64,000 nucleotides of DNA from Streptomyces sp. DH-12 (GCF_002899455.1 NZ_PPFB01000001.1:5679001-5743000), one strand, 5' to 3'; shown: positions 45,908 through 54,305, numbered from the stretch's first letter. A program made the numbers and translations. Notes: generated from the letters alone by a model not told the origin.

Positions 45908-46360
45908 TCAGGCGGTGACCGGGCGTGACCAGACGGGGGTGGTTCCGGTGAGGCGGCACAGGGCCAGGTACAGCGGTATCGGCGGCGTGTAGGGGAGTGT
46001 GCCGTCGGGGCGGTGGATCAGCCCCGGGAGACCGGCGGCGCCCGTGTCGGCCGGGGTGTCGGGAAGGACCGCGCCGGCGGCGTAGTGCGCGGGGGCGGGC
46101 CACTCCAGGGCGTAGTCCGAATCGGACGGGACCAGCCACCACCAGTGCGCGTCATCGGCGTACACGCACCCCACGCGGGGCAGCCGGGGCAGGACCAGCG
46201 GGCCGAAGCGGGCCGGCACGGCCACCGCGTCGCAGCCCATCGGGGCGGTCATGCCCTCCGGCACGGGAAGCCGCCGGGGCGCGTCGGGCGTCTGCCGTCC
46301 GCGCTGGATCCGGACCAGCGAGTCCAGGCTCAGCACGCGTGCGCCGCCGGGGCCCGTCAC
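45908..46360 (-). CDS. Hypothetical protein coupled to the anti-sigma-like ATPase
   Basis: 150 residues from GTG at 46360, overlapping the stop of the upstream ATPase gene by four bases (GTGA), so translation is coupled. It has LSLDSLVRIQRGRQTPDAP, then a domain containing VPARFGPLVLPRLPRVGCVYADDAHWWWLVPSDSDYALEWP. The tryptophan-rich WWWLVPSDSDY segment may form a binding surface. Such proteins recur in Streptomyces after RsbW-like genes but have no known function that I can name. Likely cytoplasmic. Confidence 0.7.
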   Translation of the reverse strand: MTGPGGARVLSLDSLVRIQRGRQTPDAPRRLPVPEGMTAPMGCDAVAVPARFGPLVLPRLPRVGCVYADDAHWWWLVPSDSDYALEWPAPAHYAAGAVLPDTPADTGAAGLPGLIHRPDGTLPYTPPIPLYLALCRLTGTTPVWSRPVTA

Positions 46361-47025
46361 GCCTGCCTCCCGTCCCGCTCGGAGGGCGTCCTCACGCGCT
46401 GCTCGGCCGGGTGGTCCCGGCCGCCGTCGCCGGCCCCGCCCTCGCCGTCCTCCGAGCCGCCGGCCGGACCGGGCTTGGACCGGGCGCCCCAGCCGAGGTC
46501 GCCGCGGGGTTCGCCGGAGCCGGGCGGGGTGCCGGCGGTGCGGGGGAGCTCCGCCCAGACCAGCAGGCCGGGACCGTGCTCGTGGGCGCCCCACGCGTGG
46601 CACAGGGCGTCGACGAGGAGCAGTCCCCTTCCGTGCTCCTCCTCCGGCTGCTGCCGGAAGTTCGCCCGCGGCCGGCCCGGCGCGCAGCCCTCGTCCCGCA
46701 CGGCGATGCGCAGCAGGTCGTCATCGTCGTGCAGCTCGCAGACGACACGGCTGCTCGCGGTGTGCACGATGGCGTTGGTGACCAGTTCGGAGACGACCAA
46801 GGCCGCCGTGTCACAGGTGTCCTCGCACACCGACCAGCCGGTCAGCCGGGCCCGTGTCAGCCGTCTCGCCCGGGCGGGGGAACCCGGGTGAGCGGCCAGC
46901 TCGAAGCGGAACCGGCGCTCGGCGGCGGCCCCCGGGGAGGGGGCGGCGGCCGGGGTGGCGCCGAGGCCGACGGAAGCTGCGGCGGCGTCTGTTCCTAAGG
47001 GCGCGGACGGAATCACGCTTGCCAC
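46357..47025 (-). CDS. RsbW-like ATP-binding protein (HATPase_c_2, anti-sigma-factor type)
   Basis: About 222 residues from GTG at 47025; TTG at 47052 and GTG at 47016 are alternatives. GHKL ATPase motifs are present: N-box ELVTNAIVHTA, G1 box VRDEGC and G2 box EEHGRGLLLVDALCHAWG. The C-terminal 60 residues are a Gly/Glu/Arg-rich tail. Such proteins bind or phosphorylate anti-anti-sigma partners. In whiJ/abaA-type clusters an ATPase like this is found with an XRE/DUF5753 regulator and a DUF397 protein, as here. It is divergent from the regulator, with two palindromes between them. Confidence 0.85.
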   Translation of the reverse strand: MASVIPSAPLGTDAAAASVGLGATPAAAPSPGAAAERRFRFELAAHPGSPARARRLTRARLTGWSVCEDTCDTAALVVSELVTNAIVHTASSRVVCELHDDDDLLRIAVRDEGCAPGRPRANFRQQPEEEHGRGLLLVDALCHAWGAHEHGPGLLVWAELPRTAGTPPGSGEPRGDLGWGARSKPGPAGGSEDGEGGAGDGGRDHPAEQRVRTPSERDGRQA

Positions 47026-47041
47026 TATCGCCCCGCCGTGA

Positions 47042-47077
47042 ACACTTGGCAAGTGTCACTCTGAAAATTGCAGAGTG
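47042..47077. promoter_or_regulatory. Adjacent palindromes in the divergent promoter of the WhiJ-type module
   Basis: ACACTT-GGC-AAGTGT (47042-47056) is followed at once by CACTCTG-AAAATTG-CAGAGTG (47057-47077), both perfect. The second gives a CAGAGT box reading outward on each strand. They lie between the ATPase gene (minus) and the XRE regulator gene (plus) and are the natural candidates for the regulator's operators; binding is inferred. Confidence 0.65.
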
Positions 47078-47261
47078 CTGTGTGACGGTCTGGACGGGCG
47101 TGGCACACTGCTCGCAACAGCACCTCGTGCGGCGTCAGTTGGGATCGCCGGAGAGTAATTCGAATGTGTGTTCGGATCACCTGGTCTCCGTGCCTGGTCT
47201 CCGTGCCGGATCACCGGACGGCGCCGCCGGGCTGTCACTATTCGTTCGAGGGAGGTGGAGC

Positions 47262-48122
47262 GTGAGCGAACCCCGGTCCGCGCCGACGGTGGGGCAGGTC
47301 GTCCTCGGGCGCCGCCTGCTGGACCTGCGTGAGCGCGCGGGTCTCAAGCGGGAGGAGGCCGCCCGGATCCTGCGCGTCGCGCCCGCCACCGTGCGCCGCA
47401 TGGAGATGGCCGAGGTGGCGCTCAAGATCCCCTACCTCCAGCTGCTGCTGAAGGCCTACGGCGTCTCCGACGAGGAGGCCGAGGCGTTCGTCCAGCTCGC
47501 GGAGGACGCCAACAAGCCCGGCTGGTGGCAGCGCTTCCACGACATCCTGCCCGGCTGGTTCTCCATGTACGTCAGCCTGGAGGGCGCGGCCTCCCTCATC
47601 CGCAGCTACGAACCCCACTTCGTCCCCGGACTGCTCCAGACGGAGGACTACGCGCGCGGCGTGCTGCGCTCCGGCGCCATAGGGCAGACCCGGCCCGAGG
47701 ACATAGAACGCCACGTCGACCTGCGCATGCGACGGCAGGAACTGCTCACCCGCGAGGACGCGCCCCGGCTGTGGGTCGTCATGGACGAGACCGCGCTGCG
47801 CCGCCGGGTCGGCGGCCCGGAGGTGATGCGCGCGCAGATCGACAAGCTGCTCGAGGCGGCGGCGCTGCCCAACGTGACGCTGCAGATCGCGACCTTCGAC
47901 AGCGGGCCCCACCCCGGCACGTACGGGCCGTTCGTGCTGTTCCGATTTGCCATGCCCGAACTGCCGGACATGGTCTACAGCGAGTACCTGACCGGCGCCG
48001 TCTACCTGGACGCGCGCACCGAGGTGGCGACCCACCTCGAGGTCATGGACCGCATGGCGGCGCAGGCCGCCACGGCACATCGCACGAAGGGGATCCTCCG
48101 GGATCTCCGCAAGGAGCTGTGA
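47262..48122 (+). CDS. WhiJ-like regulator: XRE helix-turn-helix plus DUF5753
   Basis: 286 residues from GTG at 47262, with GGAGGTGGA just upstream. The HTH_31 domain (about 10-65) reads GRRLLDLRERAGLKREEAAR, ILRVAPATVRRMEMAEV. DUF5753 (about 95-275) has RSYEPHFVPGLLQTEDYARGVL, LRMRRQELLTRED, LPNVTLQIATFDSGPHPG and DMVYSEYLTGAVYLD. Streptomyces genomes hold many such pairs of regulator and DUF397 protein; WhiJ itself affects development. The DUF397 gene starts directly after its stop codon. It probably controls its own divergent promoter. Confidence 0.9.
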   Translation: MSEPRSAPTVGQVVLGRRLLDLRERAGLKREEAARILRVAPATVRRMEMAEVALKIPYLQLLLKAYGVSDEEAEAFVQLAEDANKPGWWQRFHDILPGWFSMYVSLEGAASLIRSYEPHFVPGLLQTEDYARGVLRSGAIGQTRPEDIERHVDLRMRRQELLTREDAPRLWVVMDETALRRRVGGPEVMRAQIDKLLEAAALPNVTLQIATFDSGPHPGTYGPFVLFRFAMPELPDMVYSEYLTGAVYLDARTEVATHLEVMDRMAAQAATAHRTKGILRDLRKEL

Positions 48123-48407
48123 ATGGAACTCATCAAGCCCCCGAAGACCCAGCCGCGTGCGCGGGCGCACGCCGCACGGATCTACAACGGCATGCCCGCC
48201 CGGGAGCTGGGCAGCGAGGGCTGGCACAAGCCCTGGAGCGGCGGCAACGGCGGCAACTGCCTCGAGGCGATGAAGCTGGACGACGGCCGGATCGCCGTGC
48301 GCCAGTCCACCGACCCGGACGGGCCGGCGCTCATCTACACCTCCGCCGAGATGACGGCCTTCATCGAGGGAGCCAAGGCCGGAGAGGCGGATTTCCTGCT
48401 GTCCTGA
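48123..48407 (+). CDS. DUF397 domain protein (partner of the WhiJ-like regulator)
   Basis: 94 residues; the ATG follows the regulator's TGA with no gap, so they are coupled. DUF397 signatures are WHKPWSGGNGGNCLEAM, LDDGRIAVRQSTDPDGPALIYT and SAEMTAFIEGAKAGEADFLL. It is longer than many DUF397 proteins owing to an N-terminal basic stretch (MELIKPPKTQPRARAHA). In known clusters the DUF397 partner modulates the HTH protein's DNA binding, by an unknown signal. Cytoplasmic. Confidence 0.9.
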   Translation: MELIKPPKTQPRARAHAARIYNGMPARELGSEGWHKPWSGGNGGNCLEAMKLDDGRIAVRQSTDPDGPALIYTSAEMTAFIEGAKAGEADFLLS

Positions 48408-48488
48408 CCCCCGTTGCCGCACTACCTTTTGCTTCCTCCTTGGCACTGAATTGATCACTAACGCTTGCAGACAGTTACGGAGTCCGTC

Positions 48489-49292
48489 ATGACCGGACAG
48501 CACCCCGTCGAGATCGACACGACCAGACCGCATCCCGCGCGGATGTACGACTGGTACCTCGGAGGCAAGGACAACTACCCGGTCGACGAGGCCATGGGCA
48601 GGCAGATGCTCGCCCTCGATCCGCGCGTGCCGGTCATGGCGCGCGTGAACCGCGCGTTCATGCAGCGCGCCACGCGCTGGCTCGCGGGGCAGGGCGTACG
48701 CCAGTTCCTCGACATAGGCACCGGTATCCCCACCGAGCCGAACCTGCACCAGGTCGCCCAGCGCGTCGCGCCGGACGCCCGCGTCGTGTACTGCGACAAC
48801 GACCCCATCGTGCTGGCCCACGCGGAGGCCCTGCTGCGCGGCACGGCGGAGGGCGTCACCGACTACCTCCAGGCCGACGTCCGGGAACCGGACACCATCC
48901 TGGAGGGTGCGCGCAAGGTCCTCGACTTCGACCGGCCGATCGCGCTGTCGCTCATCGCGCTGCTGCACTTCGTCCCCGACGAGGACGACGCGCACGCACT
49001 GGTGACGCGGCTGGTGGACGCCCTGCCCCCGGGCAGTTACCTGGTGATCAGCCACGCCACGGCCGACTTCACGCCCGAGGAGTCGGAGGAGGCCACGGCG
49101 AAGCTCAAGGGTGCGGGCGTCACCCTGGCGCTGCGCAGCCGCGGGGAGCTCACCCGTTTCTTCGACGGCCTCGACCTCGTGGAACCGGGCGTTCAGGTGC
49201 CGCACCTCTGGCGCCCCGAACTGGGCGACCCGGTCCCGGGCCAGGACGACGGGGTCATCCCCGGCTACGGAGCGGTGGCCCGCAAACCGTAG
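48489..49292 (+). CDS. SAM-dependent methyltransferase, DUF574 family
   Basis: 267 residues from ATG at 48489, with GGAG 8 nt upstream; an in-frame TTG at 48465 is less likely. Family features are TTRPHPARMYDWYLGGKDNYP at the N-terminus and the cofactor loop FLDIGTGIPTEPNLHQVAQ. ARVVYCDNDPIVLAHAEALL and the C-terminal segment WRPELGDPV also fit. DUF574 proteins are abundant in Streptomyces and often lie beside XRE/DUF397 pairs, as here. The substrate is unknown. It ends at a hairpin at 49301-49348. Confidence 0.9.
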   Translation: MTGQHPVEIDTTRPHPARMYDWYLGGKDNYPVDEAMGRQMLALDPRVPVMARVNRAFMQRATRWLAGQGVRQFLDIGTGIPTEPNLHQVAQRVAPDARVVYCDNDPIVLAHAEALLRGTAEGVTDYLQADVREPDTILEGARKVLDFDRPIALSLIALLHFVPDEDDAHALVTRLVDALPPGSYLVISHATADFTPEESEEATAKLKGAGVTLALRSRGELTRFFDGLDLVEPGVQVPHLWRPELGDPVPGQDDGVIPGYGAVARKP

Positions 49293-49300
49293 GCGGCCAC

Positions 49301-49348
49301 CCGACGCCCCTGGGAGCCCGGCCGACGCCGGGAGCCCGGGGGCGTCGG
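49301..49348 (+). terminator. Terminator after the DUF574 methyltransferase gene
   Basis: CCGACGCCCC (49301-49310) is exactly complementary to GGGGCGTCGG (49339-49348). The rest of the gap up to 49643 is GC-rich with no gene that I can support. Confidence 0.7.
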
Positions 49349-49643
49349 TGTGTCATGGCACGGTGTGGCGGGGCCGGCGCGGTGCGCGTCGGCCGGCCGG
49401 TGCCGGGAGGCGGGCGCGCCGGGCTGAGACCGGGCGGGGCCGCGTGCCGGCCCGGGCGGGCGGCAGGAGCGTCCGGCCGGGGAGACGGTGGGCGGTGTGC
49501 CGCTTGGGGGAGGCGTGCGCGTTCGGGGCGTGTCCGGCCCGCCCGGGGGAGCCGCGGGCGCGGCCCGGAACCGCCGGCGTCCGCCGGGCGTGGGATCGGA
49601 TTCCGGCCACGGTTGCCGGGCGGCGCACGGGCGTGGGGGCGTG

Positions 49644-50090
49644 TCACACGGTCATCGGGCGGTCGTACGGGCCGATCGGCGCCGACAGGTGGCTCGGGCC
49701 GCCCGTCAGACAGCGGTCGACGGCCGCCGCCACCGCCCGTCCCTCCGCGATGGCCCACACGATCAGCGACTGCCCCCGGGCGGCGTCGCCGGCCGCGAGG
49801 ACCCCCGGCACGTTCGTGGCGAAGTCCGGCCCGCGCGCGATCGTGCCGCGCGACTCCGGCGTCAGCCCGAGCCGCGCGACGAGCCCGTCGCCCTGGTCCG
49901 GTCCCGAGAAGCCGAGCGCGAGCAGCACCAGATCGGCGGGCGGCGTCCGCTCCGTCCCCGGCACGGGCCTGCGCTCCGCGTCCACCTCGACCAGGCGCAG
50001 CCCGCGCACCCGTTCTCCCCCCTCGAAGCGCAGCGTCGACGTCGCGAACAACCGCGCGTCGGCCTCCGCCTCCGGCGCCGGGCGCACCAC
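49644..50090 (-). pseudogene. C-terminal remnant of a second gltD-like gene
   Basis: About 148 residues remain of a protein family about 480 long. They match the end of the GltD encoded at 1-311, including TNVPGVLAAGDAARGQSLIVW and AIAEGRAVAAAVDRCLTG. The N-terminal Fe-S domain and first nucleotide-binding domain are missing, and the DUF1772 gene begins its own 3' end 31 bp upstream. GTG at 50090 opens the frame but has no convincing ribosome-binding site. The remnant keeps good codon bias, so the deletion may be recent, or it may be a small functional flavin-binding leftover; the former is more likely. Confidence 0.75.
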
Positions 50091-50120
50091 CCCGGCCGGG
50101 TGCTCGTCGCGTCCGGCCGG

Positions 50121-50603
50121 TCAGCCGGTGAGGGCCAGGAGGTACGCCAGAGCGGCACCGGCCGAGGCGAGGGCACGGACGTGGTTCCACCGTGTCCACC
50201 CGCGCACGTACTCCGGCCAGTACGCGGCCGCCTCCGCACCGCCCGCGTCGAGCCGGGCCAGCCGGTCGTTGCGGGGTATGTTCGCCGCCGCGGTCAGCCC
50301 GAACGACCCGCACAGATACAGCACGCCGCCCACCACCGAGGCGACCACCCCCTCGTCCGGCCGCGCCACGACCGTCACCACCGTGAGCACCGCGCACAGC
50401 ACCGTCGTGCCGAGGAACACGACCATGAACGGCGGTCGCACCGCCGCCACGTTGACCGCCTGCATCGCGGCCACGCCCCGCGTCGGCGGCAGCGCCGCGA
50501 GCCCCCTCATCACGAACGTCGAGAACGCGCAGAACACCCCGGCCACCAGCCCGGTCCCCAGCACACCCAGCGCCGTCAGCACGGCATACGGCCCGTCACC
50601 CAT
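50121..50603 (-). CDS. DUF1772 family membrane protein (anthrone oxygenase-like)
   Basis: 160 residues from ATG at 50603. Four hydrophobic segments, with GTGLVAGVFCAFSTFVMRGL, AMQAVNVAAVRPPFMVVFLG, ASVVGGVLYLCGSFGLTAAANIPRND and a C-terminal WTRWNHVRALASAGAALAYL, the usual DUF1772 pattern (the NVPLN/NIPRND and W-X-N-H residues). Relatives include the AtA/DUF1772 anthrone oxygenases, but most members, especially isolated ones like this, have no known activity. It is divergent from the kinase-like gene. Confidence 0.85.
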   Translation of the reverse strand: MGDGPYAVLTALGVLGTGLVAGVFCAFSTFVMRGLAALPPTRGVAAMQAVNVAAVRPPFMVVFLGTTVLCAVLTVVTVVARPDEGVVASVVGGVLYLCGSFGLTAAANIPRNDRLARLDAGGAEAAAYWPEYVRGWTRWNHVRALASAGAALAYLLALTG

Positions 50604-50832
50604 GTCCTCACCCCCGTCACTTCCGTCACTCCCATAACTTTCGTCACTCTCGTCCTTCCGGCCCGCACCCTCCTCCGGCCGCCCCACCACCAGTGAACGC
50701 GTCCCTGCCGCAGCGGACCATGGCCGAGCGGCGCGCACCCATGCGCGAGCGTCCACGGCCCGCGCCCGCCCACGGCGCACCGCCCTCGCCGGCACTTCCG
50801 GTGTGGTCCGGGACGTACCGCATCATGGCCGT

Positions 50833-51477
50833 GTGCGACTCGAAGCGATCACCTGGGACCGGCTCGTCGACGTACTCGCCGAGCGCCTGCGGGAACTCGA
50901 CCCGGCTGACGGTTCTCCCTGGCCCCGCGTGGCCCTCGACGGCGCCCCGGCCGCCCGCCCGGGCGACCTCGCCGAGCGGCTCGCCGAGGCGCTGCGCGTC
51001 CGCGGCCGCCCCAGCCTCGTCGTCGGCACGGAGGGCTTCCTGCGCCCCGCCTCGGTCCGGCTCGAGTACGGTCACCAGGACCTCGAGTCCTACTACAGCG
51101 GCTGGTACGACACCGGCGCCCTGTGGCGCGAGGTGTTCGACCCGCTCGGGCCGGGCGGCAGCGGGCGGGTGCTGCCCGACCTCCGGGACCCGGTCACCGA
51201 CCGCGCCACCCGCAGCCCGTATGTCGAACTGCCGCCCGGAGGCGTGCTGTTGCTGCACGGGCCGCTCCTCCTGCACCACTGGTTCCCCTTCGACCTGACC
51301 GTCCACGTCCTCCTCTCACCCGGTGCGCTGCGCCGCCGCACTCCCGAGGCCGAGCACTGGACCCTGCCCGCCTTCGAGCGCTACGAGCAGGAGACCGGCC
51401 CGGCCGGCACCGCCGACGTACTGGTGCGGGCCGACGACCCGCGCCACCCGGCCTGGCGCGGTCGAGAGCACGGTTGA
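50833..51477 (+). CDS. Uridine kinase-like protein lacking the P-loop
   Basis: 214 residues from GTG at 50833; a longer start at 50803 is possible. The sequence follows the uridine kinase/P-loop layout (WPRVALDGAPAARPGDLAERLAEAL, GRPSLVVGTEGFLRPASVRLEYG, SYYSGWYDTGALWREVFDPL, GVLLLHGPLLLHHWFPFDLTVHV). The place of the Walker A motif reads DGAPAARPGD, without GKS/T, so ATP binding by the normal route is doubtful. The C-terminal VLVRADDPRHPAW is conserved in this group as I know it. The function may be other than nucleoside phosphorylation. Confidence 0.78.
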   Translation: MRLEAITWDRLVDVLAERLRELDPADGSPWPRVALDGAPAARPGDLAERLAEALRVRGRPSLVVGTEGFLRPASVRLEYGHQDLESYYSGWYDTGALWREVFDPLGPGGSGRVLPDLRDPVTDRATRSPYVELPPGGVLLLHGPLLLHHWFPFDLTVHVLLSPGALRRRTPEAEHWTLPAFERYEQETGPAGTADVLVRADDPRHPAWRGREHG

Positions 51478-51612
51478 GGGCCTGGCCGCGCCGGTCTGCG
51501 CGGCGCCGTCCGCCGCGGGTGCCGTCCTCCGGCGGCCCGGAGACAATGAAGGGCGTCGGGACTAGCGGCGTGCCCCGCGCCGCGCCGGCCGTCCGGCACC
51601 GGGAGGTACTCC

Positions 51613-52041
51613 ATGACCACCGCCGGAGACATCATGCACCGCGGCGTCCAGTGGATCCCCGCGCACGAAACCCTCGACCGCGCGGCACAGTTGATGCGCG
51701 AACTGAACGTCGGCGCGCTGCCCGTCAGCGACGAGAACGAACGGCTCTGCGGCATCCTCACCGACCGCGACATCGTCGTCGGCTGCGTCGCCATGGGCCA
51801 TGACCCCGCCCAGGTCACCGCGGGCGAGATGGCCAAGGGCACACCGCGCTGGATCGAGTCCGACGCCGATGTCGACGACGTCCTCACCGAGATGCGCACC
51901 CACCAGATCCGCCGACTGCCCGTCATGGACGACAAGCGTCTCGTCGGCATGATCAGCGAGGCCGATCTGGCACGGCACCTGACGGGCGAACAGATCGCCG
52001 CCTTCGCCGAGAGCGTCTACGCCCGGTCCGCCTCCGGCTGA
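51613..52041 (+). CDS. CBS-domain protein
   Basis: 142 residues with two tandem CBS domains: MTTAGDIMHRGVQWIPAHET to about 60, with VGALPVSDENERLCGILTDRDI, and a second at about 75-130 with DVDDVLTEMRTHQIRRLPVMDDKRLVGMIS. Such stand-alone pairs (Bateman modules) bind adenine nucleotides and act as regulatory sensors. The ligand and target are unknown. The start ATG at 51613 has GGGAGG about 8 nt upstream. A small hairpin 80 bp downstream (52123-52143) may terminate it. Confidence 0.9.
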   Translation: MTTAGDIMHRGVQWIPAHETLDRAAQLMRELNVGALPVSDENERLCGILTDRDIVVGCVAMGHDPAQVTAGEMAKGTPRWIESDADVDDVLTEMRTHQIRRLPVMDDKRLVGMISEADLARHLTGEQIAAFAESVYARSASG

Positions 52042-52485
52042 CCCCTCCGCCCGTGCCCGGCGGGACGGGCGGACGTCGCAGCCGGCCGCTGCGCCGGAGC
52101 GCCCGGTACCGCGGCGGATACGCGCCTGGGTATCACCCCGGCGACCATGCCATGGCCGTACCGCCAGTGCGGCTCCGGTATGTGGCCGACGCTCATGCCG
52201 TACACCCCCCCCGCACCATGGTCGGCACCGCGACGATCGCCGCCCGTTCCGTGGCTTCACTGCCCTGGACATTCGGTCCCCCTCGCATGGATCCCCCGTG
52301 CCGCGCTCCCTCGTCGGCCTGCCGGACCAGTGTGCCGGCGACCGGCCGACCGCGTGCGGGCCTGTGGAAACGCCGTGTTCCGCTTGGTTCCCGCCTGGGG
52401 ACGAAGGAGCGCGGACCCACGACGGCCGGCTCTCCGTCCGGGACGTGCGCGCCCTCCCGCCGGTCCCGCACCGGCTGCCTGACGC
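52042..52485. other. Intergenic region between the CBS gene and psuK
   Basis: 444 bases between convergent genes with no gene I can support. CGCC-T-GGGT at 52123-52131 pairs with ACCC-C-GGCG at 52135-52143, a terminator-like hairpin. The remainder is lower in codon bias and shows nothing recognisable. Confidence 0.4.
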
Positions 52486-53397
52486 TCAGTCCCGTGCCGG
52501 CGGCCGTGCACCGACCCGTTCCACCGCCTCAGCCCCCGCCCGGCACCCCTCCTCCGCCGCCTGCCCGGGAGCCGCACCGGCCAGCAGGGCCGCGAGGAAG
52601 GCCCCGGTGAAGGCGTCACCGGCCCCCGTCGTGTCCCGGGGCGTCACCGGCACGGCGGGGACACGGGCGCACACCTCGCCGGACCGCGCCAGCAGCGCAC
52701 CCTCCGCGCCCTGCTTGACCACCACCAGCGGCACCCGCCGGCTCAGCCGCGCAGCCGCCTCCGCCGCGTCCGGACACCCCGTCAGCAGGCACGCCTCGTC
52801 GCGGCTCGGCAGCAGCACCTCCACTCCCCCCACCAGCGACAGGAAGCTCTCCGGACCCAGCTCGGCCAGGAACCCGGCCGACGCCGGGTCCACACTCACC
52901 GGCACCCCGCGCGCCTCCGCCGCCTTCAGCGCGACCGCGACCAGGGCCCGGCCGCTCCCGCTGAACAGCAGGTAGCCCGACAGATGCAGTCGCGCCACCC
53001 CGTCCAGCAAGGCGTCCGACCAGTCCTCGGGCCCGAGCCGCACCGACGCGCCACTGTCGGTGAGGAAGGTCCGCTCGGCCGCCGCGCCCTCGTCGACCAG
53101 GCACACGACCGTTCCCGTCGGCACGTCGGCGTCCACCACCAGCCGCGGACGCACCCCGCAGGCGGTCAGCTCCCGTTCGTGCCAGGCCGCCGCGTCCGCG
53201 CCCACCCGCCCCAGCAGGCGCACCTCGCATCCGCCCCGGCGCGCCGCCCAGCAGGCGACGTTCGCGCCCGCCCCGCCCGGCACCGTGCGGATCACGGCCG
53301 CCGTGTCCGTGCCCGGGGCGAGCGGGCCGGCGTGGCGCGCGACCACGTCCGTGATCACGTCGCCGACGACCAGCAGCGCCCCGCCCGACCCGGTCAC
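52486..53397 (-). CDS. psuK: PfkB family sugar kinase, probably pseudouridine kinase
   Basis: 303 residues. Ribokinase-fold signatures are VVGDVITDVVARHAG, the PfkB_1 region VPGGAGANVACWAARRGG and the C-terminal PfkB_2 motif DTTGAGDAFTGAFLAALL, where the Asp is the catalytic base. Its ATG overlaps the stop codon of psuG by four bases (ATGA, 53397-53394), so the two are coupled. With the glycosidase neighbour, the likely role is phosphorylation of pseudouridine to its 5'-phosphate. The fold is certain; the substrate is inferred from the neighbour. Confidence 0.88.
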   Translation of the reverse strand: MTGSGGALLVVGDVITDVVARHAGPLAPGTDTAAVIRTVPGGAGANVACWAARRGGCEVRLLGRVGADAAAWHERELTACGVRPRLVVDADVPTGTVVCLVDEGAAAERTFLTDSGASVRLGPEDWSDALLDGVARLHLSGYLLFSGSGRALVAVALKAAEARGVPVSVDPASAGFLAELGPESFLSLVGGVEVLLPSRDEACLLTGCPDAAEAAARLSRRVPLVVVKQGAEGALLARSGEVCARVPAVPVTPRDTTGAGDAFTGAFLAALLAGAAPGQAAEEGCRAGAEAVERVGARPPARD

Positions 53398-54305
53398 TCC
53401 CCGGCGGCCCAGGCCGCCGCCACCCGGGCCGCGAGGGCCACGTTGCCCCGCACCGCCGCCAGATTGGCCTCGAGGGAGGCGCCGTCGGTGTGCCGCACCA
53501 GGTGGTCCAGCAGGAACGGCGTGACCCCCTGACCGGTGATCCCGGCGGCCTCACAGGCCCGCAGCGCCTCGTCGAGCACCCGCGCGTGCGTCTCGGGATC
53601 CAGCTGCTCGTCCTCCGGCACCGGGTTGGCGACGATCAGCGCCGACTCCGGACCGCCGAGGGCGTCCTGCGCCCGCATCACCCCGGCCACCTCCTCCGGG
53701 GTGTCCAGCCGCCAGTCCACGGGGTGCCCGGAGTCCGACAGGTAGAAGCCGGGGAACCGGTCCGTGCCGTATCCGGCGACCGCCACGCCCAGCGTCTCCA
53801 GCCGCTGCAGGGTCGCCGGCACGTCCAGGATCGACTTCACCCCCGCGCACACCACGGTGATCCGGGTGCGCGCGAGCAGCCCCAGGTCGGCCGACTCGTC
53901 CTGGGTGGCGGTCCACTCCCGGTGCACCCCGCCGAGCCCCCCGGTGGCGAACACCCGGATCCCGGCGAGCGCGGCGAGCAGCGCGGTCGCGGAGACCGTC
54001 GTCGCCCCGCTCGCCCCCGTGGCCACCGCGAGCGGCAGGTCACGGTGGCCCAGCTTGCGGACGCCGTCCTCGTTCGCGACGCGCTCCAACTGCTCCTCGT
54101 CCAGGCCGGCCCGCGGCCGGCCGTCCAGCACGGCGATCGTCGCCGGTACCGCGCCCTCCCGTCGCACCACGGCCTCCAGCTCGCGTGCCACCCGGAGATT
54201 GCGCGGCCGGGGCAGGCCGTGGGCGATGATCGTGGACTCCAGGGCCACCACCGGCCGCCCCGCCGCGATCGCGCCCCGTACCTCTTCCGACACCATGAGC
54301 ACCAC
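53394..54305 (-). CDS. psuG: Pseudouridine-5'-phosphate glycosidase
   Basis: 303 residues from GTG at 54305, chosen because GGGAGG lies 6 nt upstream; GTG 54302 and ATG 54296 are close alternatives. PsuG splits pseudouridine 5'-phosphate into uracil and ribose 5-phosphate, breaking the C-C glycosidic bond. Family segments are VVALESTIIAHGLPRPRNL, PATIAVLDGRP, RDLPLAVATGASGATTVSAT, VFATGGLGGVHR, VVCAGVKSILDVPATLQRLETLGV in consecutive pieces, and ALIVANPVPEDEQL. With psuK it forms a two-gene pathway for RNA-derived pseudouridine. Confidence 0.94.
   Translation of the reverse strand: MVLMVSEEVRGAIAAGRPVVALESTIIAHGLPRPRNLRVARELEAVVRREGAVPATIAVLDGRPRAGLDEEQLERVANEDGVRKLGHRDLPLAVATGASGATTVSATALLAALAGIRVFATGGLGGVHREWTATQDESADLGLLARTRITVVCAGVKSILDVPATLQRLETLGVAVAGYGTDRFPGFYLSDSGHPVDWRLDTPEEVAGVMRAQDALGGPESALIVANPVPEDEQLDPETHARVLDEALRACEAAGITGQGVTPFLLDHLVRHTDGASLEANLAAVRGNVALAARVAAAWAAGE

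Noticed and set aside
52053..52610. A plus-strand protein overlapping the end of psuK
   Set aside because: The translation is Arg/Pro-rich with poor codon bias, and it overlaps a well-supported kinase gene on the other strand.
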